This document shows, one piece after another, positions 44,309 through 54,459 of a stretch of DNA of 64,000 nucleotides. Position numbers and translations under genes: made by a program. Position 1 is the first letter of the stretch; the number at the start of each line of letters is the position of its first letter. The notes under the pieces are model-generated. The model saw only the letters and a program-made list of their open reading frames with translations, was not told where the DNA came from and did not search any database. The stretch is from Afifellaceae bacterium (GTDB taxonomy: Bacteria > Pseudomonadota > Alphaproteobacteria > Rhizobiales > Afifellaceae). The stretch lies in assembly GCA_028284625.1 (NCBI GenBank), contig JANQRH010000009.1, positions 434,001 through 498,000 on the forward strand, given 5' to 3'.

Positions 44309-45331
44309 ATGAACCAAGCCGAAAGCGGCCGACCTTTCGCGGATATCGAACGGATTGTCGCGGAGCTGCCGGGCCCGGACGAAGCTGCGGCTGCGGCCGT
44401 CAGAAAGCGCGACGCGGTGCTCACGAAGCCCGCCGGGAGCCTGGGCCGGCTTGAGGAAATCGCCGAGTGGGTGGCGGCGTGGCAGGGCCGGGAAACGCCC
44501 GCCATCACGCGCCCGATGGTGGCAGTCTTCGCCGCCAATCACGGGATTGCGGCGCGCGGCGTGTCCGCTTTCCCCGCGGCGGTGACAGAGCAGATGGTGC
44601 AGAACTTTGCCGCCGGCGGAGCGGCGATCAATCAGATCTGCGAAGCCTACGGGCTCGGCCTCAAGGTGTTTGAGCTGGCGCTGGAGCAGCCGACGCCGGA
44701 TATTGTCGAGGCGGATGCGTTTGAGGAAAGCGCCTGCGCCGCAACGATCGCCTATGGCATGGAGGCGGCGGCAGGCGGCATTGATCTTCTGTGCCTGGGC
44801 GAGATGGGAATCGCGAATACGAGCGTGGCGGCGGCGGTCTATCACGCGCTTTTCGGCGGCGAGGCGTCCGACTGGGTTGGTCGCGGCACCGGCGTGGATG
44901 ATGCCGGGCTCACGCACAAGGCGGAAGCGGTCGCCGCAGCAATTTCACGGATCGGGGCGGGTAATGCGCCGCTTGAGGTGCTGCGCCGTGTCGGTGGGCG
45001 TGAGATCGCCGCCATGGTTGGCGCCATCCTGGCGGCGCGGAGCGAGAGCGTGCCGGTGATCGTCGATGGCTTTGTGGTCACCGCCGCAGCGGCGATCGTA
45101 CAGGCCATTCGGCCTGACGCGATCGACCATTGCCTGTTCGCACACTCTTCTGCGGAGGCAGGTCACGCCGCCGTGCTTCAACAGATGGGCAAGACGCCGC
45201 TTTTGTCGCTCAACATGCGGCTCGGCGAAGGCACCGGTGCGGCCCTTGCCGCCGGCATCGTCAAGGCCGCAGTGGCGACCCATACCGGCATGGCCACATT
45301 CGACGAAGCCGGCGTGGCGGGGAAGGGCTGA
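44309..45331 (+). CDS. cobT: Nicotinate-nucleotide--dimethylbenzimidazole phosphoribosyltransferase
   Basis: A 340-residue enzyme making alpha-ribazole phosphate for the lower ligand of cobalamin. Motifs include KPAGSLGRLEEIAEWVAAWQG, FAANHGIAARGVSAFP, CLGEMGIANTSVAAAV and the C-terminal LNMRLGEGTGAALAAGIVKAA. The length is typical. Its product passes, via a phosphatase, to CobS encoded divergently. Confidence 0.95.
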   Translation: MNQAESGRPFADIERIVAELPGPDEAAAAAVRKRDAVLTKPAGSLGRLEEIAEWVAAWQGRETPAITRPMVAVFAANHGIAARGVSAFPAAVTEQMVQNFAAGGAAINQICEAYGLGLKVFELALEQPTPDIVEADAFEESACAATIAYGMEAAAGGIDLLCLGEMGIANTSVAAAVYHALFGGEASDWVGRGTGVDDAGLTHKAEAVAAAISRIGAGNAPLEVLRRVGGREIAAMVGAILAARSESVPVIVDGFVVTAAAAIVQAIRPDAIDHCLFAHSSAEAGHAAVLQQMGKTPLLSLNMRLGEGTGAALAAGIVKAAVATHTGMATFDEAGVAGKG

Positions 45332-45345
45332 ACGCGGCGCCTAAG

Positions 45346-46920
45346 TCAACTCGCCTTGCGGCGGAGCGTGACGTTCGTATTGCGCGGCTTGCGAAGCTGC
45401 TCCGGTATGCGCGGCCGCACCTCGCGGGTGAAGGCGGACACGACACGTTTGGCGGGGAAGGTGGCGATCGCCTCGGTACCCACGCCTTCCTTGCTGCGCA
45501 GCGTGAAGTTGCCGCCGTGCAGATGGATGAGCGCTTGAACGATGGGGATGCCGAGCCCGGTGCCTTGTTCCGCCGTCTTCAGCGAGATCGCGCCTTGACC
45601 GAAGGCAGAGAGCACGACGGGCAGCTCCTTCTCCGGAATGCCCGGTCCGTTGTCGCGCACGGCCACATATTGCCCGCCCGACTTTGTGCGTCCGACCTTC
45701 ACCGTGATCTCGCCGCCCTCAGGCGTGAACTTCAGTGCGTTTGAGATCAGGTTGAGCACCATCTGGCGGATCGCCTGCTCGTCGATGACGATCTTGGGCA
45801 ATTCGTCCTCGAACGTCTCCTGCACGTCGATGTTCTTCTGGCGTGCCTTCAGATCGAGAAGCGAGCACGCTTCGCGCGCGACTTCCGTCAGCGACGTCAG
45901 CTCCTCGCGCAGCGCCCGCTTGCCGGCCTCGATGCGTGACAGGTCGAGGATGTCATTGATGATCCTCAGCAGATGCTGCCCGCTGGAATAGATGTCGTCG
46001 AGATAGCTCTTATAGGCTTCGTTGCCGATCGGACCGAGCATCTCGCCGCGCATGAGATCTGAGAAGCCGAGGATGGCGTTGAGTGGCGTGCGCAGTTCGT
46101 GGCTCATCGTGGCAAGAAACTGCGACTTGGCCATGTTGGCCGCCTCAGCGCGGCGGCGCGCTTCATCCGATACGGCCTTGGCCTGCTCCAGCTCCGCGAA
46201 CAGAGCGTCTTTCTCCGCGCGATAGGCGAGGCTGCGCGCGTTCTGTTCGTAAATGTGGGCTGCCAGATAAAGGAACAGGACCTCCGCGGTCAGCGTGCAG
46301 ATGGCGATCGTGACGTTGAGAAACGTCGGCTCAAGCAGATGAACGGCCGCCATGCAGAGCGTGATGGGCAACGTGCTGGCGACGGCAGCCGCCGGGATCG
46401 GCGCAGACAGAAGCGCGCCGACGGCCAGGACAATGATGACGGCCGCCAGCCGGACAATCGTGATGCCGCCGGCGGTTTGCGGGTCCGTGCTCGTCGCAAT
46501 CAGGATCGGGAACACCGCCCATGCCAGACCGTATGCGAGGTCACGGCGAACGAAGCGGCCCTTCCACGTATAGAGGCTGGCATTAGCCAAGCCCTCGCGC
46601 AGGAAGCTGCGCGCCGCCGCCATGGCGTAGACGTGGACGATCAGCATCAGCGTGACCCAGACGGCCGCTGTCTGGATGTTGCCCAGCCAGCCGATCACGC
46701 CGCCCATGATGAGCACGAGAAGCGGGATGAAGGCGTAGGAGGAGAGCCTGTTCTTAGCGAACTGCTCGGTCATCTCCTGGTCGAAATGGAAGAGGCTGCG
46801 GCGCGGATCGCGGCTGGCCGGCAGATGGCCGAGCAGCGCACGCGCGATCAACTGCCGACGGGCGGCGCGCGACTCCGTATCCAAGGTCGGGCCGGGTTCT
46901 GCCTCGCTTACTGACGCCAT
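45346..46920 (-). CDS. Membrane sensor histidine kinase
   Basis: A 524-residue kinase with about six N-terminal membrane helices (residues ~60-225), a short coiled coil (YRAEKDALFAELEQAKAVSDEARRRAE), a HisKA domain with the phospho-His in MSHELRTPLNAILGFSDLM, and an ATPase domain with N-box NALKFTP, G1 DNGPGIPE and G2 GTGLGIPIVQ. No PAS or receiver domain is seen and no response regulator is adjacent, so it is an orphan here. It resembles DivJ/PleC/PdhS-style alphaproteobacterial kinases in the HisKA region. The start may instead be TTG 46953. Confidence 0.9.
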   Translation of the reverse strand: MASVSEAEPGPTLDTESRAARRQLIARALLGHLPASRDPRRSLFHFDQEMTEQFAKNRLSSYAFIPLLVLIMGGVIGWLGNIQTAAVWVTLMLIVHVYAMAAARSFLREGLANASLYTWKGRFVRRDLAYGLAWAVFPILIATSTDPQTAGGITIVRLAAVIIVLAVGALLSAPIPAAAVASTLPITLCMAAVHLLEPTFLNVTIAICTLTAEVLFLYLAAHIYEQNARSLAYRAEKDALFAELEQAKAVSDEARRRAEAANMAKSQFLATMSHELRTPLNAILGFSDLMRGEMLGPIGNEAYKSYLDDIYSSGQHLLRIINDILDLSRIEAGKRALREELTSLTEVAREACSLLDLKARQKNIDVQETFEDELPKIVIDEQAIRQMVLNLISNALKFTPEGGEITVKVGRTKSGGQYVAVRDNGPGIPEKELPVVLSAFGQGAISLKTAEQGTGLGIPIVQALIHLHGGNFTLRSKEGVGTEAIATFPAKRVVSAFTREVRPRIPEQLRKPRNTNVTLRRKAS

Positions 46921-47196
46921 GTCCGCTGCTTCGTTATTCGCTCGCTTTTTCAATGCATTGCACGGTCCCCGTTAAGATTGCGCGAGCACTATTGGTTAAG
47001 GATTTGGAACCTTGGGGCGGCCGACGGCCAGGCTCGGCCGCGCCAAAGCGCGCCGCCGCATTCCGGGGACAGCTGCCCCAACCGGCCGGGGCAAATCTGT
47101 TTTACAGGCGACCGCTTATGAGCCCGTGCGTGCAATATTGACGGCGGATATGCCCCTGTCTTAGGAAACGGTTCTTTTTCTCGCCCACCTCAAGCG

Positions 47197-47694
47197 ATGG
47201 CCATGGACCGCACCGACCGCATGATCCTCAGTATTTTGCAGGAAGACGCCACTTTGCCTGTGGCCGAGATCGGCCGCCGTGTCGGGCTGTCGACGACGCC
47301 TTGCTGGCGGCGCATCCAGAAGATGGAGGAGGACGGCGTCATCAAGTCGCGCGTCGCCGTGCTCGATCCGGCCAAGGTCAACGCCAAGGTGAGCGTCTTT
47401 GTCTCCATCACGACCAATCAGCACAACGAGGATTGGCTGACGCGTTTCTCGCGCATCATCTCGGAGTTTCCGGAGGTCGTTGAGTTCTATCGGATGAGCG
47501 GCCAGATCGACTACCTCCTGAAGGTCGTCGTGCCGGACATTGAGGCGTATGACGCGTTCTATAAGAAGCTTGTCGCCAAGATGGACATCACCGACGTGTC
47601 CTCCGCCTTCGCCATGCAGGTGATCAAGAACGAAACGGCGCTGCCGTTGAGCTACATGCAGCTCGATCCGCCGGCCAAGCAGCGCGCATCATAG
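47197..47694 (+). CDS. Lrp/AsnC family transcriptional regulator
   Basis: A 165-residue regulator: N-terminal HTH (DRMILSILQEDATLPVAEIGRRVGLSTTPCWRRIQKMEE segment) and a C-terminal RAM ligand domain (VVEFYRMSGQIDYLLKVVVPDIEAYDAFYKKL). The first two Met codons (47197, 47203) are both possible starts; neither has a good ribosome site. Upstream 46921-47196 contains no gene I can support. It probably senses an amino acid, but no target operon is evident next to it. Confidence 0.92.
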   Translation: MAMDRTDRMILSILQEDATLPVAEIGRRVGLSTTPCWRRIQKMEEDGVIKSRVAVLDPAKVNAKVSVFVSITTNQHNEDWLTRFSRIISEFPEVVEFYRMSGQIDYLLKVVVPDIEAYDAFYKKLVAKMDITDVSSAFAMQVIKNETALPLSYMQLDPPAKQRAS

Positions 47695-47711
47695 CATCAC
47701 GCCGCAGCGCG

Positions 47712-48437
47712 TTAGCGCCCCTCGTCACGGTTCCGCTGAAGGCGCGCCAGCTGCTTCGGATCGGTCAGTTCCTTGATGGCATCGCGACCAACCCAGCGCG
47801 CCGCTTTATCATCCGATAGGGACAGCTTTTCCGCCAGTTTCACCGCCGGTCCATGCAGCGTCATGGATCGCTTGCCGACCTGGCGGAGCGCCCAGTTCAC
47901 CGCCTTCTTGACGAAGTTCCGTGGGTCCGTGGCATGTCGTTCGATCAATGGCAGCAAGGGAAGCAGCTCGGTGTCCGGCACCTTCCGTCCCTTGAACGCA
48001 CAAGATGCCAGCAGCGCAAAGGCGGCTCTGCGGACAAACTCACGATCGTCGTCGGCCCATTGGCGAATCTTGTTCGTGGCGTGTGGGGTCCTGACGAAGA
48101 GCTTCATGCAGGCCTGATCACAAAGATCCCACGAATCGAACGCGGCTGCCCAGCGGTCCATCTGCTGCGGGGTGACCTTGGCCGGATCGTCGATCAAGGC
48201 TGCGAGGATTCGTGCTTCGTGCCAGCCGGTCTTCCAAAGCGCCACGGCAAGGCGGTGATCGTTCTTGTGGTGTTTCGCCAATGGGCGCAGCGCCGCCACG
48301 GAGACGCCGAAGGCGCGGCCCGTGTTGATGCCGAAGCGCGCTTGGCCGGCCCGATTCTCTTCCGAGCCCAGCGCTTTCAGCTCCGCAACTATCGTTTCGG
48401 TTGTATCTTCGACATCTGAGGGTTCTATCCCGCCCAT
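47712..48437 (-). CDS. DNA alkylation repair (AlkD-like) HEAT-repeat protein
   Basis: A 241-residue alpha-helical HEAT-like repeat protein of the AlkD family: NTGRAFGVSVAALRPLAKHHKND, LAVALWKTGWHEARILAALIDDP, FDSWDLCDQACMKLF and NFVKKAVNWALRQVGKR. AlkD removes bulky N3/N7 alkyl lesions by base excision. ATG 48437 is preferred because GGGAGA lies just upstream; the frame extends to 48518. Whether the catalytic Trp/Asp/Arg set is complete was not resolved. Confidence 0.85.
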   Translation of the reverse strand: MGGIEPSDVEDTTETIVAELKALGSEENRAGQARFGINTGRAFGVSVAALRPLAKHHKNDHRLAVALWKTGWHEARILAALIDDPAKVTPQQMDRWAAAFDSWDLCDQACMKLFVRTPHATNKIRQWADDDREFVRRAAFALLASCAFKGRKVPDTELLPLLPLIERHATDPRNFVKKAVNWALRQVGKRSMTLHGPAVKLAEKLSLSDDKAARWVGRDAIKELTDPKQLARLQRNRDEGR

Positions 48438-48644
48438 GTCTTCTCCCAGGCGTTGCCGGTCGTTTGCGCTCACCATGCCGCCAAAGCCGGTATTGTCGGG
48501 CCCAGCGAAACTCGTCATCTTGTCACAATCGCCTTCTATCGATCAGTTGGCCCTGGCACGCGGTGCTTCAAGATGGTTTACCGATCTGAATCGACTAGTG
48601 TTTAGCCTTGCCGCTGCCGCGATTGCCGGCGCGTTCGGAAGGAT

Positions 48645-51600
48645 ATGCTGAAGATCGCTGAGCCCATGCAGGAGTCGCAATCGGCGGGCGCCGCTGAAGC
48701 GCGCAAGCCGAAACGGCGGATTGCCACAGCAATCCTGGCTTCGCTGGCCCTGTTGGTGGCGATCGGCGTCGGTCTCTATTGGCAGGCGACACGCGGGTCG
48801 GTCAGCCTTGCCTATCTCAATGGTCGCGTCGAGGCGGCCATCTCTCAGCGTTTACCGCCAGACGCCAGCATAAGTGTGGGCTCCACAGCCTTCTCCTATC
48901 GAGACGGCCAGGGCGTCATCCTGCTGATCAAGGAGCTGGGCCTCCTCCTTCCGGGAATGGCGACCGTGACCGTCAGCGAATTGTCGACGGTGACGACAGC
49001 GCGTGCGCTTCTTGCCGGGCGCATCGATCTGCAATCAGTGACGGTGTCGGGTGCCGATATCGGTGTCTCCGCGCTGCCGGCCGCCAGTCGGGAGGGCACC
49101 GGCGCCGATTTGGTCCGGCATCTTGCGACGAACTTCATGAACGAAGTCGTCGAAGCCGATGATCTTATCCGAGACGCTGGCCTGCAAGAGGTGCTCGTCC
49201 GCGACGCAACGATCCGGCTTGACGATGCCGGTGCGGCAGCGGCTCCGGCGCTGCGGATCGGAGAGGCGAACTGGCTGCCATTGTCGCCGGACCGCAGCAA
49301 AGCCTGGGTGCAGATCGTAGAGCCGAACGGCTCGGGCTGGGACCTCACGTTGGAGCGGCGCAAGACACAAGCCGGCAATACGGTCGTCAACCTCGAGTTG
49401 GAGGATGTGCCAAGCACCGGGCTGGTGCCGCAGCTCGCCGGCGCGCCGGGGGGGCCGCGTTTCCGCGCACTCGTCACGCTGCAGATACGCATGGCGCAGA
49501 CCGCTGAGCGGCAGTTCGTGGGCTTGCGCGGCGCGCTTTCCGCCTCTGAGGGCGAGCTGTCGTTCACGGGCAAAGACGAAATCAACCTGGTGTCCTCAGC
49601 CGTCAATTTCGTCCTCGATGCAGAGGGCGACCGGATGAGCATTCCCAGCGGTGACGTCCGGACGCTGACGGGGCGCGTGGCGTTTGAAGGTGTGGCCGAT
49701 CTGTCGGAACTCGGACATGCAACGCTTGTCGCGCGCATCCGCGAAGGATCGCTTGCAACACCGATCGGAGACAGCGCCGCCGTCCAGATTGCCGGCGGGG
49801 GCGGCGTGGCGCGCATCAACTTCGCCGATATCGGCGTCGAAGTGGAGCGCCTGGAGGTCGTCACACCGGAGGGCACGGCGTCGGCGATTGGGCAGGCAAG
49901 CCTCGCCGGCGCGAGCCCGGGCCTGTCTTTTGCACTCTCCTTCGACGAATTGTCGGCCGGTGCGGTGCGGGCCATGTGGCCGCCCTTCGTTGCCGCCAAG
50001 GTGCGCAAATGGTTTGAAGTCAACGTGAGGTCGGGCACGCTCGGCCCGGCGACGCTGCAGGTTGCGCTGCCGCTTGAAAATATCGGGCCGCGCAATCGCG
50101 GGAAAATCTTGCCGGATTACGCGCTTGTCGGCTCGTTGCCGTTTCGCGACGCGGCGTTCTCGCCGATCCGCACGTTTCCGGTGATCACCGCCGCGTCGGG
50201 CGAGATCGTGTTCGGCAATGCGACGGCGCAGATCGTTGCGCAGTCGGGTGTCGTGAACGTCCCGGACAGAGGCGTGCTCCAGGCGGCCGGTACGACCTTG
50301 ACCATTCCGGAGCTTGGGCGCCTGAAGCCGCGTGGCGAGCTGCATCTGGAGCTCGCCGGCCCGGCGCCGGCGCTTGCGGCCGCGTCCAACACACCGCCGC
50401 TTTCCGTTGCCCGCGATCGCGGAATCAGCCCCGACAATATCGTCGGTGAGGCCGCGCTCTCGCTCGATGCAAACATTCCGCTCTATGCGAGCGACTTCTC
50501 CGACGTGATCCCCAACTTCCGGCTGGCGCTCAACGCATTCTCAAGCGAGAGCCCGATCGACGGACGGATCGTGAGCGAGGCGGACCTGGTGCTTGAAGGC
50601 AATCCGCGAAGCTACACGGTCAAGGGTGAGGGCGTGCTCGACGGATATCGCGCGTCGGTCGATCTTATCCAGGGGAGCGCCGCGCCGGATCAATCCGCGG
50701 TCACGGTGGAGCTCGACGAAGCGGCCCGCAAGCGCATGGGCCTAGCGTTCGGCAAGCTGATGACCGGGCCGGCGCAGGCCTTCATCATGAATACCGGCGA
50801 GCTCGGCCAGCAGGTCGCGCTCGATCTGAAACAGACGCGCATCAACATCCCCTTCCTCGGCTGGGAGAAAGGTCCGGGCGTGCCGGCAACCGCCAGCTTC
50901 GTGATGAACACGTCCGAGGAAGGCACGCGGCTCACCAAGTTCTTGTTGTCAGGCAAGGGCTTTGAGGCGCGTGGCGAACTTCTGATCGGGCCGGACGGGC
51001 GCTTGCAGGATCTGTCGCTAGAGCGCGTCGCGCTTCGTCCGGGCGACCAGCTTACCGCACGGGTGACCGCGGAGGGCAGCGGCTACAACGTGTCGATCAA
51101 CGGCAGTGTGCTCGATGCTCGTGGCATCATCCGCCGGATGGGCGATGGCGATTTGGCGGGCGATGTCGATATCTTCCCGATCCGCGTTTCCGTCGATGTG
51201 GATGTGCTTCGCGGCGAGAACGACGTCTCGCTTTCCGATGTGAAGGGCGCTTTCACGGTCACGCGCTCCGGGCTCGAAACCGTCTCGCTTAAGGGCAATG
51301 CGCGGGGCGAGCCGTTCGAATGGACGCTGACGCGCGACGGCAACCAACGGACGCTGCGTGTTCTCGCCAGCTCCGGCGGCGATATGGTGCGCTTCGCCGG
51401 TATCTACGGACGCGTGGTCGGCGGCAATCTGATCCTCGACTACAGCGGCGAAGTGGGCGGGACCGGAACAGGCGTGCTGGTGATGCGCGACTTCGCCGTC
51501 GTCAACGAGGAGGCGCTGAAGGACGTGCTGGAGCCGTCGTCGCCACGTGACGGGATGGTGCATGCCTACTCGGCGACCGGCGAGGCCTATCAGTTTTCGC

Positions 51601-51932
51601 AGCTTCGCATTCCCTTCCGCCAGGAAGGCTGGGTCATAACGATCGACGACGCCGCACTTCGTGGCGTGTCGATCGGTGCGACCTCAGGCGGAACGATCAA
51701 CGTGCCGGACGGCAAAATGGCGCTCAGCGGCACGCTGATACCGGCCTTCGGCCTCAACAACATCGCCGGTGCGATCCCCTTGCTCGGTGCTATTCTTGGC
51801 GGCGGGCGTGACGAAGGCCTGGTCGGGATCACCTACAAGCTGTTCGGGCCGCTGGACAGCCCGTCGCTGGTCGTCAATCCGGTATCGGCGATCGCGCCCG
51901 GAATCTTCCGCAAGATTTTCGAATATCGTTGA
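48645..51932 (+). CDS. AsmA/YhdP-like (DUF3971) envelope protein
   Basis: A 1095-residue protein with one N-terminal membrane helix (ATAILASLALLVAIGVGLYW, about residues 28-48) and a long beta-rich periplasmic body containing DUF3971 and AsmA-C-like repeats, ending with the GLVGITYKLFGPLDSPSLVVNPVSAIAPGIFRKIF-type tail typical of the family (given in part). YhdP/TamB-like proteins are bridge-like structures thought to move phospholipids between inner and outer membranes. A GGAAGGAT site precedes the ATG. It is convergent with tyrS by 1 bp. Confidence 0.88.
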   Translation: MLKIAEPMQESQSAGAAEARKPKRRIATAILASLALLVAIGVGLYWQATRGSVSLAYLNGRVEAAISQRLPPDASISVGSTAFSYRDGQGVILLIKELGLLLPGMATVTVSELSTVTTARALLAGRIDLQSVTVSGADIGVSALPAASREGTGADLVRHLATNFMNEVVEADDLIRDAGLQEVLVRDATIRLDDAGAAAAPALRIGEANWLPLSPDRSKAWVQIVEPNGSGWDLTLERRKTQAGNTVVNLELEDVPSTGLVPQLAGAPGGPRFRALVTLQIRMAQTAERQFVGLRGALSASEGELSFTGKDEINLVSSAVNFVLDAEGDRMSIPSGDVRTLTGRVAFEGVADLSELGHATLVARIREGSLATPIGDSAAVQIAGGGGVARINFADIGVEVERLEVVTPEGTASAIGQASLAGASPGLSFALSFDELSAGAVRAMWPPFVAAKVRKWFEVNVRSGTLGPATLQVALPLENIGPRNRGKILPDYALVGSLPFRDAAFSPIRTFPVITAASGEIVFGNATAQIVAQSGVVNVPDRGVLQAAGTTLTIPELGRLKPRGELHLELAGPAPALAAASNTPPLSVARDRGISPDNIVGEAALSLDANIPLYASDFSDVIPNFRLALNAFSSESPIDGRIVSEADLVLEGNPRSYTVKGEGVLDGYRASVDLIQGSAAPDQSAVTVELDEAARKRMGLAFGKLMTGPAQAFIMNTGELGQQVALDLKQTRINIPFLGWEKGPGVPATASFVMNTSEEGTRLTKFLLSGKGFEARGELLIGPDGRLQDLSLERVALRPGDQLTARVTAEGSGYNVSINGSVLDARGIIRRMGDGDLAGDVDIFPIRVSVDVDVLRGENDVSLSDVKGAFTVTRSGLETVSLKGNARGEPFEWTLTRDGNQRTLRVLASSGGDMVRFAGIYGRVVGGNLILDYSGEVGGTGTGVLVMRDFAVVNEEALKDVLEPSSPRDGMVHAYSATGEAYQFSQLRIPFRQEGWVITIDDAALRGVSIGATSGGTINVPDGKMALSGTLIPAFGLNNIAGAIPLLGAILGGGRDEGLVGITYKLFGPLDSPSLVVNPVSAIAPGIFRKIFEYR

Positions 51933-51933
51933 G

Positions 51934-53187
51934 TTAGGCCGGCACGGCGAGCGCGTGCTTCTTGCGGCCGAGCGACAGCTTGACGACGCCGTCGGCGTTG
52001 ACGTCGTCCAACGTGACAGTGCGGTGCGGATCGCTGATCGGCTCATCGTTGATGCGAATGGCCTTGTTGGCCACTGCCCGGCGCACCTCGCCGTTTGAGC
52101 CCGCGAGACCGGCGCGCACAAAAAGCGCTGGGACACCCAGGCCGCTTTCAAGCTCGGCGCGCGGCACGTCGATGGATGGCAGCGCTTCGCCCGTACGGCC
52201 TTCCTCGAATGTGCGGCGAGCGGTTTCTGAGGCATCTTCCGCCGCTCTCTTTCCGTGCAAGAGCGCGGTCGCTTCCGTCGCCAGAACCTTCTTGGCGTCG
52301 TTGATTTCAGCACCCTCAAGACGTTCCAACCGGGCGATCTCGTCAAGCGGAAGCTCGGTGAAAAGCTTCAGGAAACGGCCGACATCGGCGTCCTCGCAGT
52401 TCCGCCAATATTGCCAGTATTCGTAGGGCGAAAGCTGCTCGGCGTTCAGCCAGACAGCACCTTGCGCGGTCTTGCCCATCTTGGCCCCGGAGGAGGTCGC
52501 AAGCAGCGGGCAAGTCAGCGCATAGAGCTGATCGGTGCCCATACGGCGGCCAAGGTCGATGCCGTTGACGATGTTGCCCCATTGATCTGAGCCGCCCATC
52601 TGCAAGACGCAGCCCGTGCGCCTGTGTAGCTCCACGAAGTCGTATGCCTGGAGGATCATGTAATTGAACTCCAGGAAGGACAGCTCGTGCTCACGCTCAA
52701 GCCTGAGCTTCACGGAATCGAAGCTCAGCATCCGGTTGACCGAGAAATGCCGCCCGACGTCGCGGAGAAAGTCGACATAATTGAGCGGCGCGAGCCATTC
52801 CGCATTGTCCGGCATGAGCGCGGCGTTGGATGCACCGAAGTCGATGAAGCGCGCGAACACCGACTTGAGGCTCTCTTTGTTTGCCTCAATGTCCTCAACG
52901 CTCAGGATGCGGCGTGTTTCGTCCTTGCCGGAGGGATCGCCGACCCTGGTCGTGCCGCCGCCCATCAGCGCGATCGGGATATGGCTGCCGGTCTTCTGCA
53001 GCCAGCGAAGCATCATGATGGAAAGCAGATGCCCCACATGCAGGGACGGCCCGGTGCAGTCGTAGCCGACATAGGCCGTGACCGACCCCTTTGCGAGCAG
53101 GTCGTCCAGCCCCTCCGGGTCGGAGCATTGATGGATATATCCGCGTTCGCTGAGAATGCGTAGGAAATCGGAGCGGAAGCTGGTCAT
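51934..53187 (-). CDS. tyrS: Tyrosyl-tRNA synthetase
   Basis: A 417-residue class I aminoacyl-tRNA synthetase. The HIGH-like motif is LHVGHL in [16 protein letters not shown], the KMSKS-like motif is KMGKTAQG, and the tyrosine-binding [15 protein letters not shown] and [16 protein letters not shown] segments are present. A C-terminal S4 RNA-binding domain begins around residue 350 ([26 protein letters not shown] region). It is divergent from anmK. Confidence 0.97.
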   Translation of the reverse strand: MTSFRSDFLRILSERGYIHQCSDPEGLDDLLAKGSVTAYVGYDCTGPSLHVGHLLSIMMLRWLQKTGSHIPIALMGGGTTRVGDPSGKDETRRILSVEDIEANKESLKSVFARFIDFGASNAALMPDNAEWLAPLNYVDFLRDVGRHFSVNRMLSFDSVKLRLEREHELSFLEFNYMILQAYDFVELHRRTGCVLQMGGSDQWGNIVNGIDLGRRMGTDQLYALTCPLLATSSGAKMGKTAQGAVWLNAEQLSPYEYWQYWRNCEDADVGRFLKLFTELPLDEIARLERLEGAEINDAKKVLATEATALLHGKRAAEDASETARRTFEEGRTGEALPSIDVPRAELESGLGVPALFVRAGLAGSNGEVRRAVANKAIRINDEPISDPHRTVTLDDVNADGVVKLSLGRKKHALAVPA

Positions 53188-53279
53188 TGCTTGCGGTTGG
53201 GTGCTTGAGATTTGGACTGGCCGCTGCCAGGGTCCGGCGCTCTTAACATGGGTTTCGGCGGGACACGAGGCTTCCAGGC

Positions 53280-54401
53280 GTGGCGGGAAATCGAACGGCG
53301 ATCGGGCTGATGAGCGGCACGTCGCTCGACGGGGTCGACGTGGCGCTGATCAGGACCGACGGCGAGCGCATCGCGGAGCTTGGCGCGGCGCGGACCTATC
53401 CCTATCGCGAGGCCGATCGCGTGGTCCTGCGGCAGGCGTCGAAGGATGCCCTTGGCCTAACGGATCGCAAAGCGCGCCCGGGCGTTCTTCGTGAGGCTGA
53501 GGCGCTGGTCACGCGCCGCCATGCGGAGGCGGCGGAGGATTTCCTTCGCGATGAGGGGATGGCCGCAGCCGATATCGACCTCGTCGGCTTTCACGGGCAG
53601 ACGGTCTTTCACGATCCGGACAAGCAGCTGACGGTCCAGATCGGCGATGGCCAGGCACTTGCGGCGCAACTCGCCATTCCGGTCGCCTGGGACATGCGCG
53701 CCGATGATATCGCGGCCGGCGGCCAGGGCGCGCCGCTTGCGCCGGCGTTCCATGAGGCGCTCGCCGAGACGGCCGGTCTCGCCAGGCCGGTGGTGTTCCT
53801 GAACCTCGGCGGCGTCGCCAACGTTACCTATGTCGGCGCGGCGGGCGAGCTTCTGGCATTCGATACCGGGCCAGGCAACGGCCTCCTCGACGATTGGATG
53901 CTGGAGCGGACGGGACAGCCCTTCGACATCGATGGCCGGCTGGCGCAAAGCGGGACGCCCGACGACACCATCCTGAGCGTGCTGCTTGCGCATCCATATT
54001 TCGCAGAGCCGCCGCCCAAGTCGCTCGATCGCAACGCCTTCTCGGTATCGGAATTGTCGAAGCTCTCCGACGCTGACGGCGCGGCCACCTTGCTGCACTT
54101 TTCAGCACTCGCCGTGAAAGCAGCGATCGCGCATCTGCCTGAGCCGCCGCTTGCTTGGTATGCGTCTGGCGGAGGCCGTCACAACAAGGCACTCATGGAG
54201 GCGCTGCGGGAGGCTCTTTCCGGTGCGCCGCTCGCCATGCTGGAGGCGCTCGGCTTCGACGGAGACGCGACGGAAGCGCAGGCTTTCGCCTTCCTCGCGG
54301 TTCGGGCGTTCGACGGCAAGCCCTTGACGTTTCCGTTAACGACCGGTGTAGCGAAACCATTGACCGGCGGCCGCATCAGCCGACCCGCCAAAACCGGTTA
54401 A
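53280..54401 (+). CDS. anmK: Anhydro-N-acetylmuramic acid kinase
   Basis: A 373-residue kinase of peptidoglycan recycling, phosphorylating and opening 1,6-anhydro-MurNAc. It has [16 protein letters not shown] at the N-terminus, [47 protein letters not shown] and [10 protein letters not shown]. The start is GTG 53280 with GAGG upstream. The tyrS-anmK divergent pair is common in alphaproteobacteria. Confidence 0.96.
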   Translation: MAGNRTAIGLMSGTSLDGVDVALIRTDGERIAELGAARTYPYREADRVVLRQASKDALGLTDRKARPGVLREAEALVTRRHAEAAEDFLRDEGMAAADIDLVGFHGQTVFHDPDKQLTVQIGDGQALAAQLAIPVAWDMRADDIAAGGQGAPLAPAFHEALAETAGLARPVVFLNLGGVANVTYVGAAGELLAFDTGPGNGLLDDWMLERTGQPFDIDGRLAQSGTPDDTILSVLLAHPYFAEPPPKSLDRNAFSVSELSKLSDADGAATLLHFSALAVKAAIAHLPEPPLAWYASGGGRHNKALMEALREALSGAPLAMLEALGFDGDATEAQAFAFLAVRAFDGKPLTFPLTTGVAKPLTGGRISRPAKTG

Positions 54402-54459
54402 CCCTTAACCTCCAATCAAGCTTTCTCCCTGATTCTGCTGTCGTTCTTCTTCCAGGGCG

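Noticed and set aside
44197-44538. N-terminal extension of CobS
   Set aside because: It overlaps the divergent cobT gene and has no resemblance to CobS; ATG 44196 matches family length.
46953-47141. Small plus-strand reading frame of about 62 codons upstream of the Lrp gene
   Set aside because: No ribosome site and no recognisable protein feature; composition looks like random high-GC reading frame.
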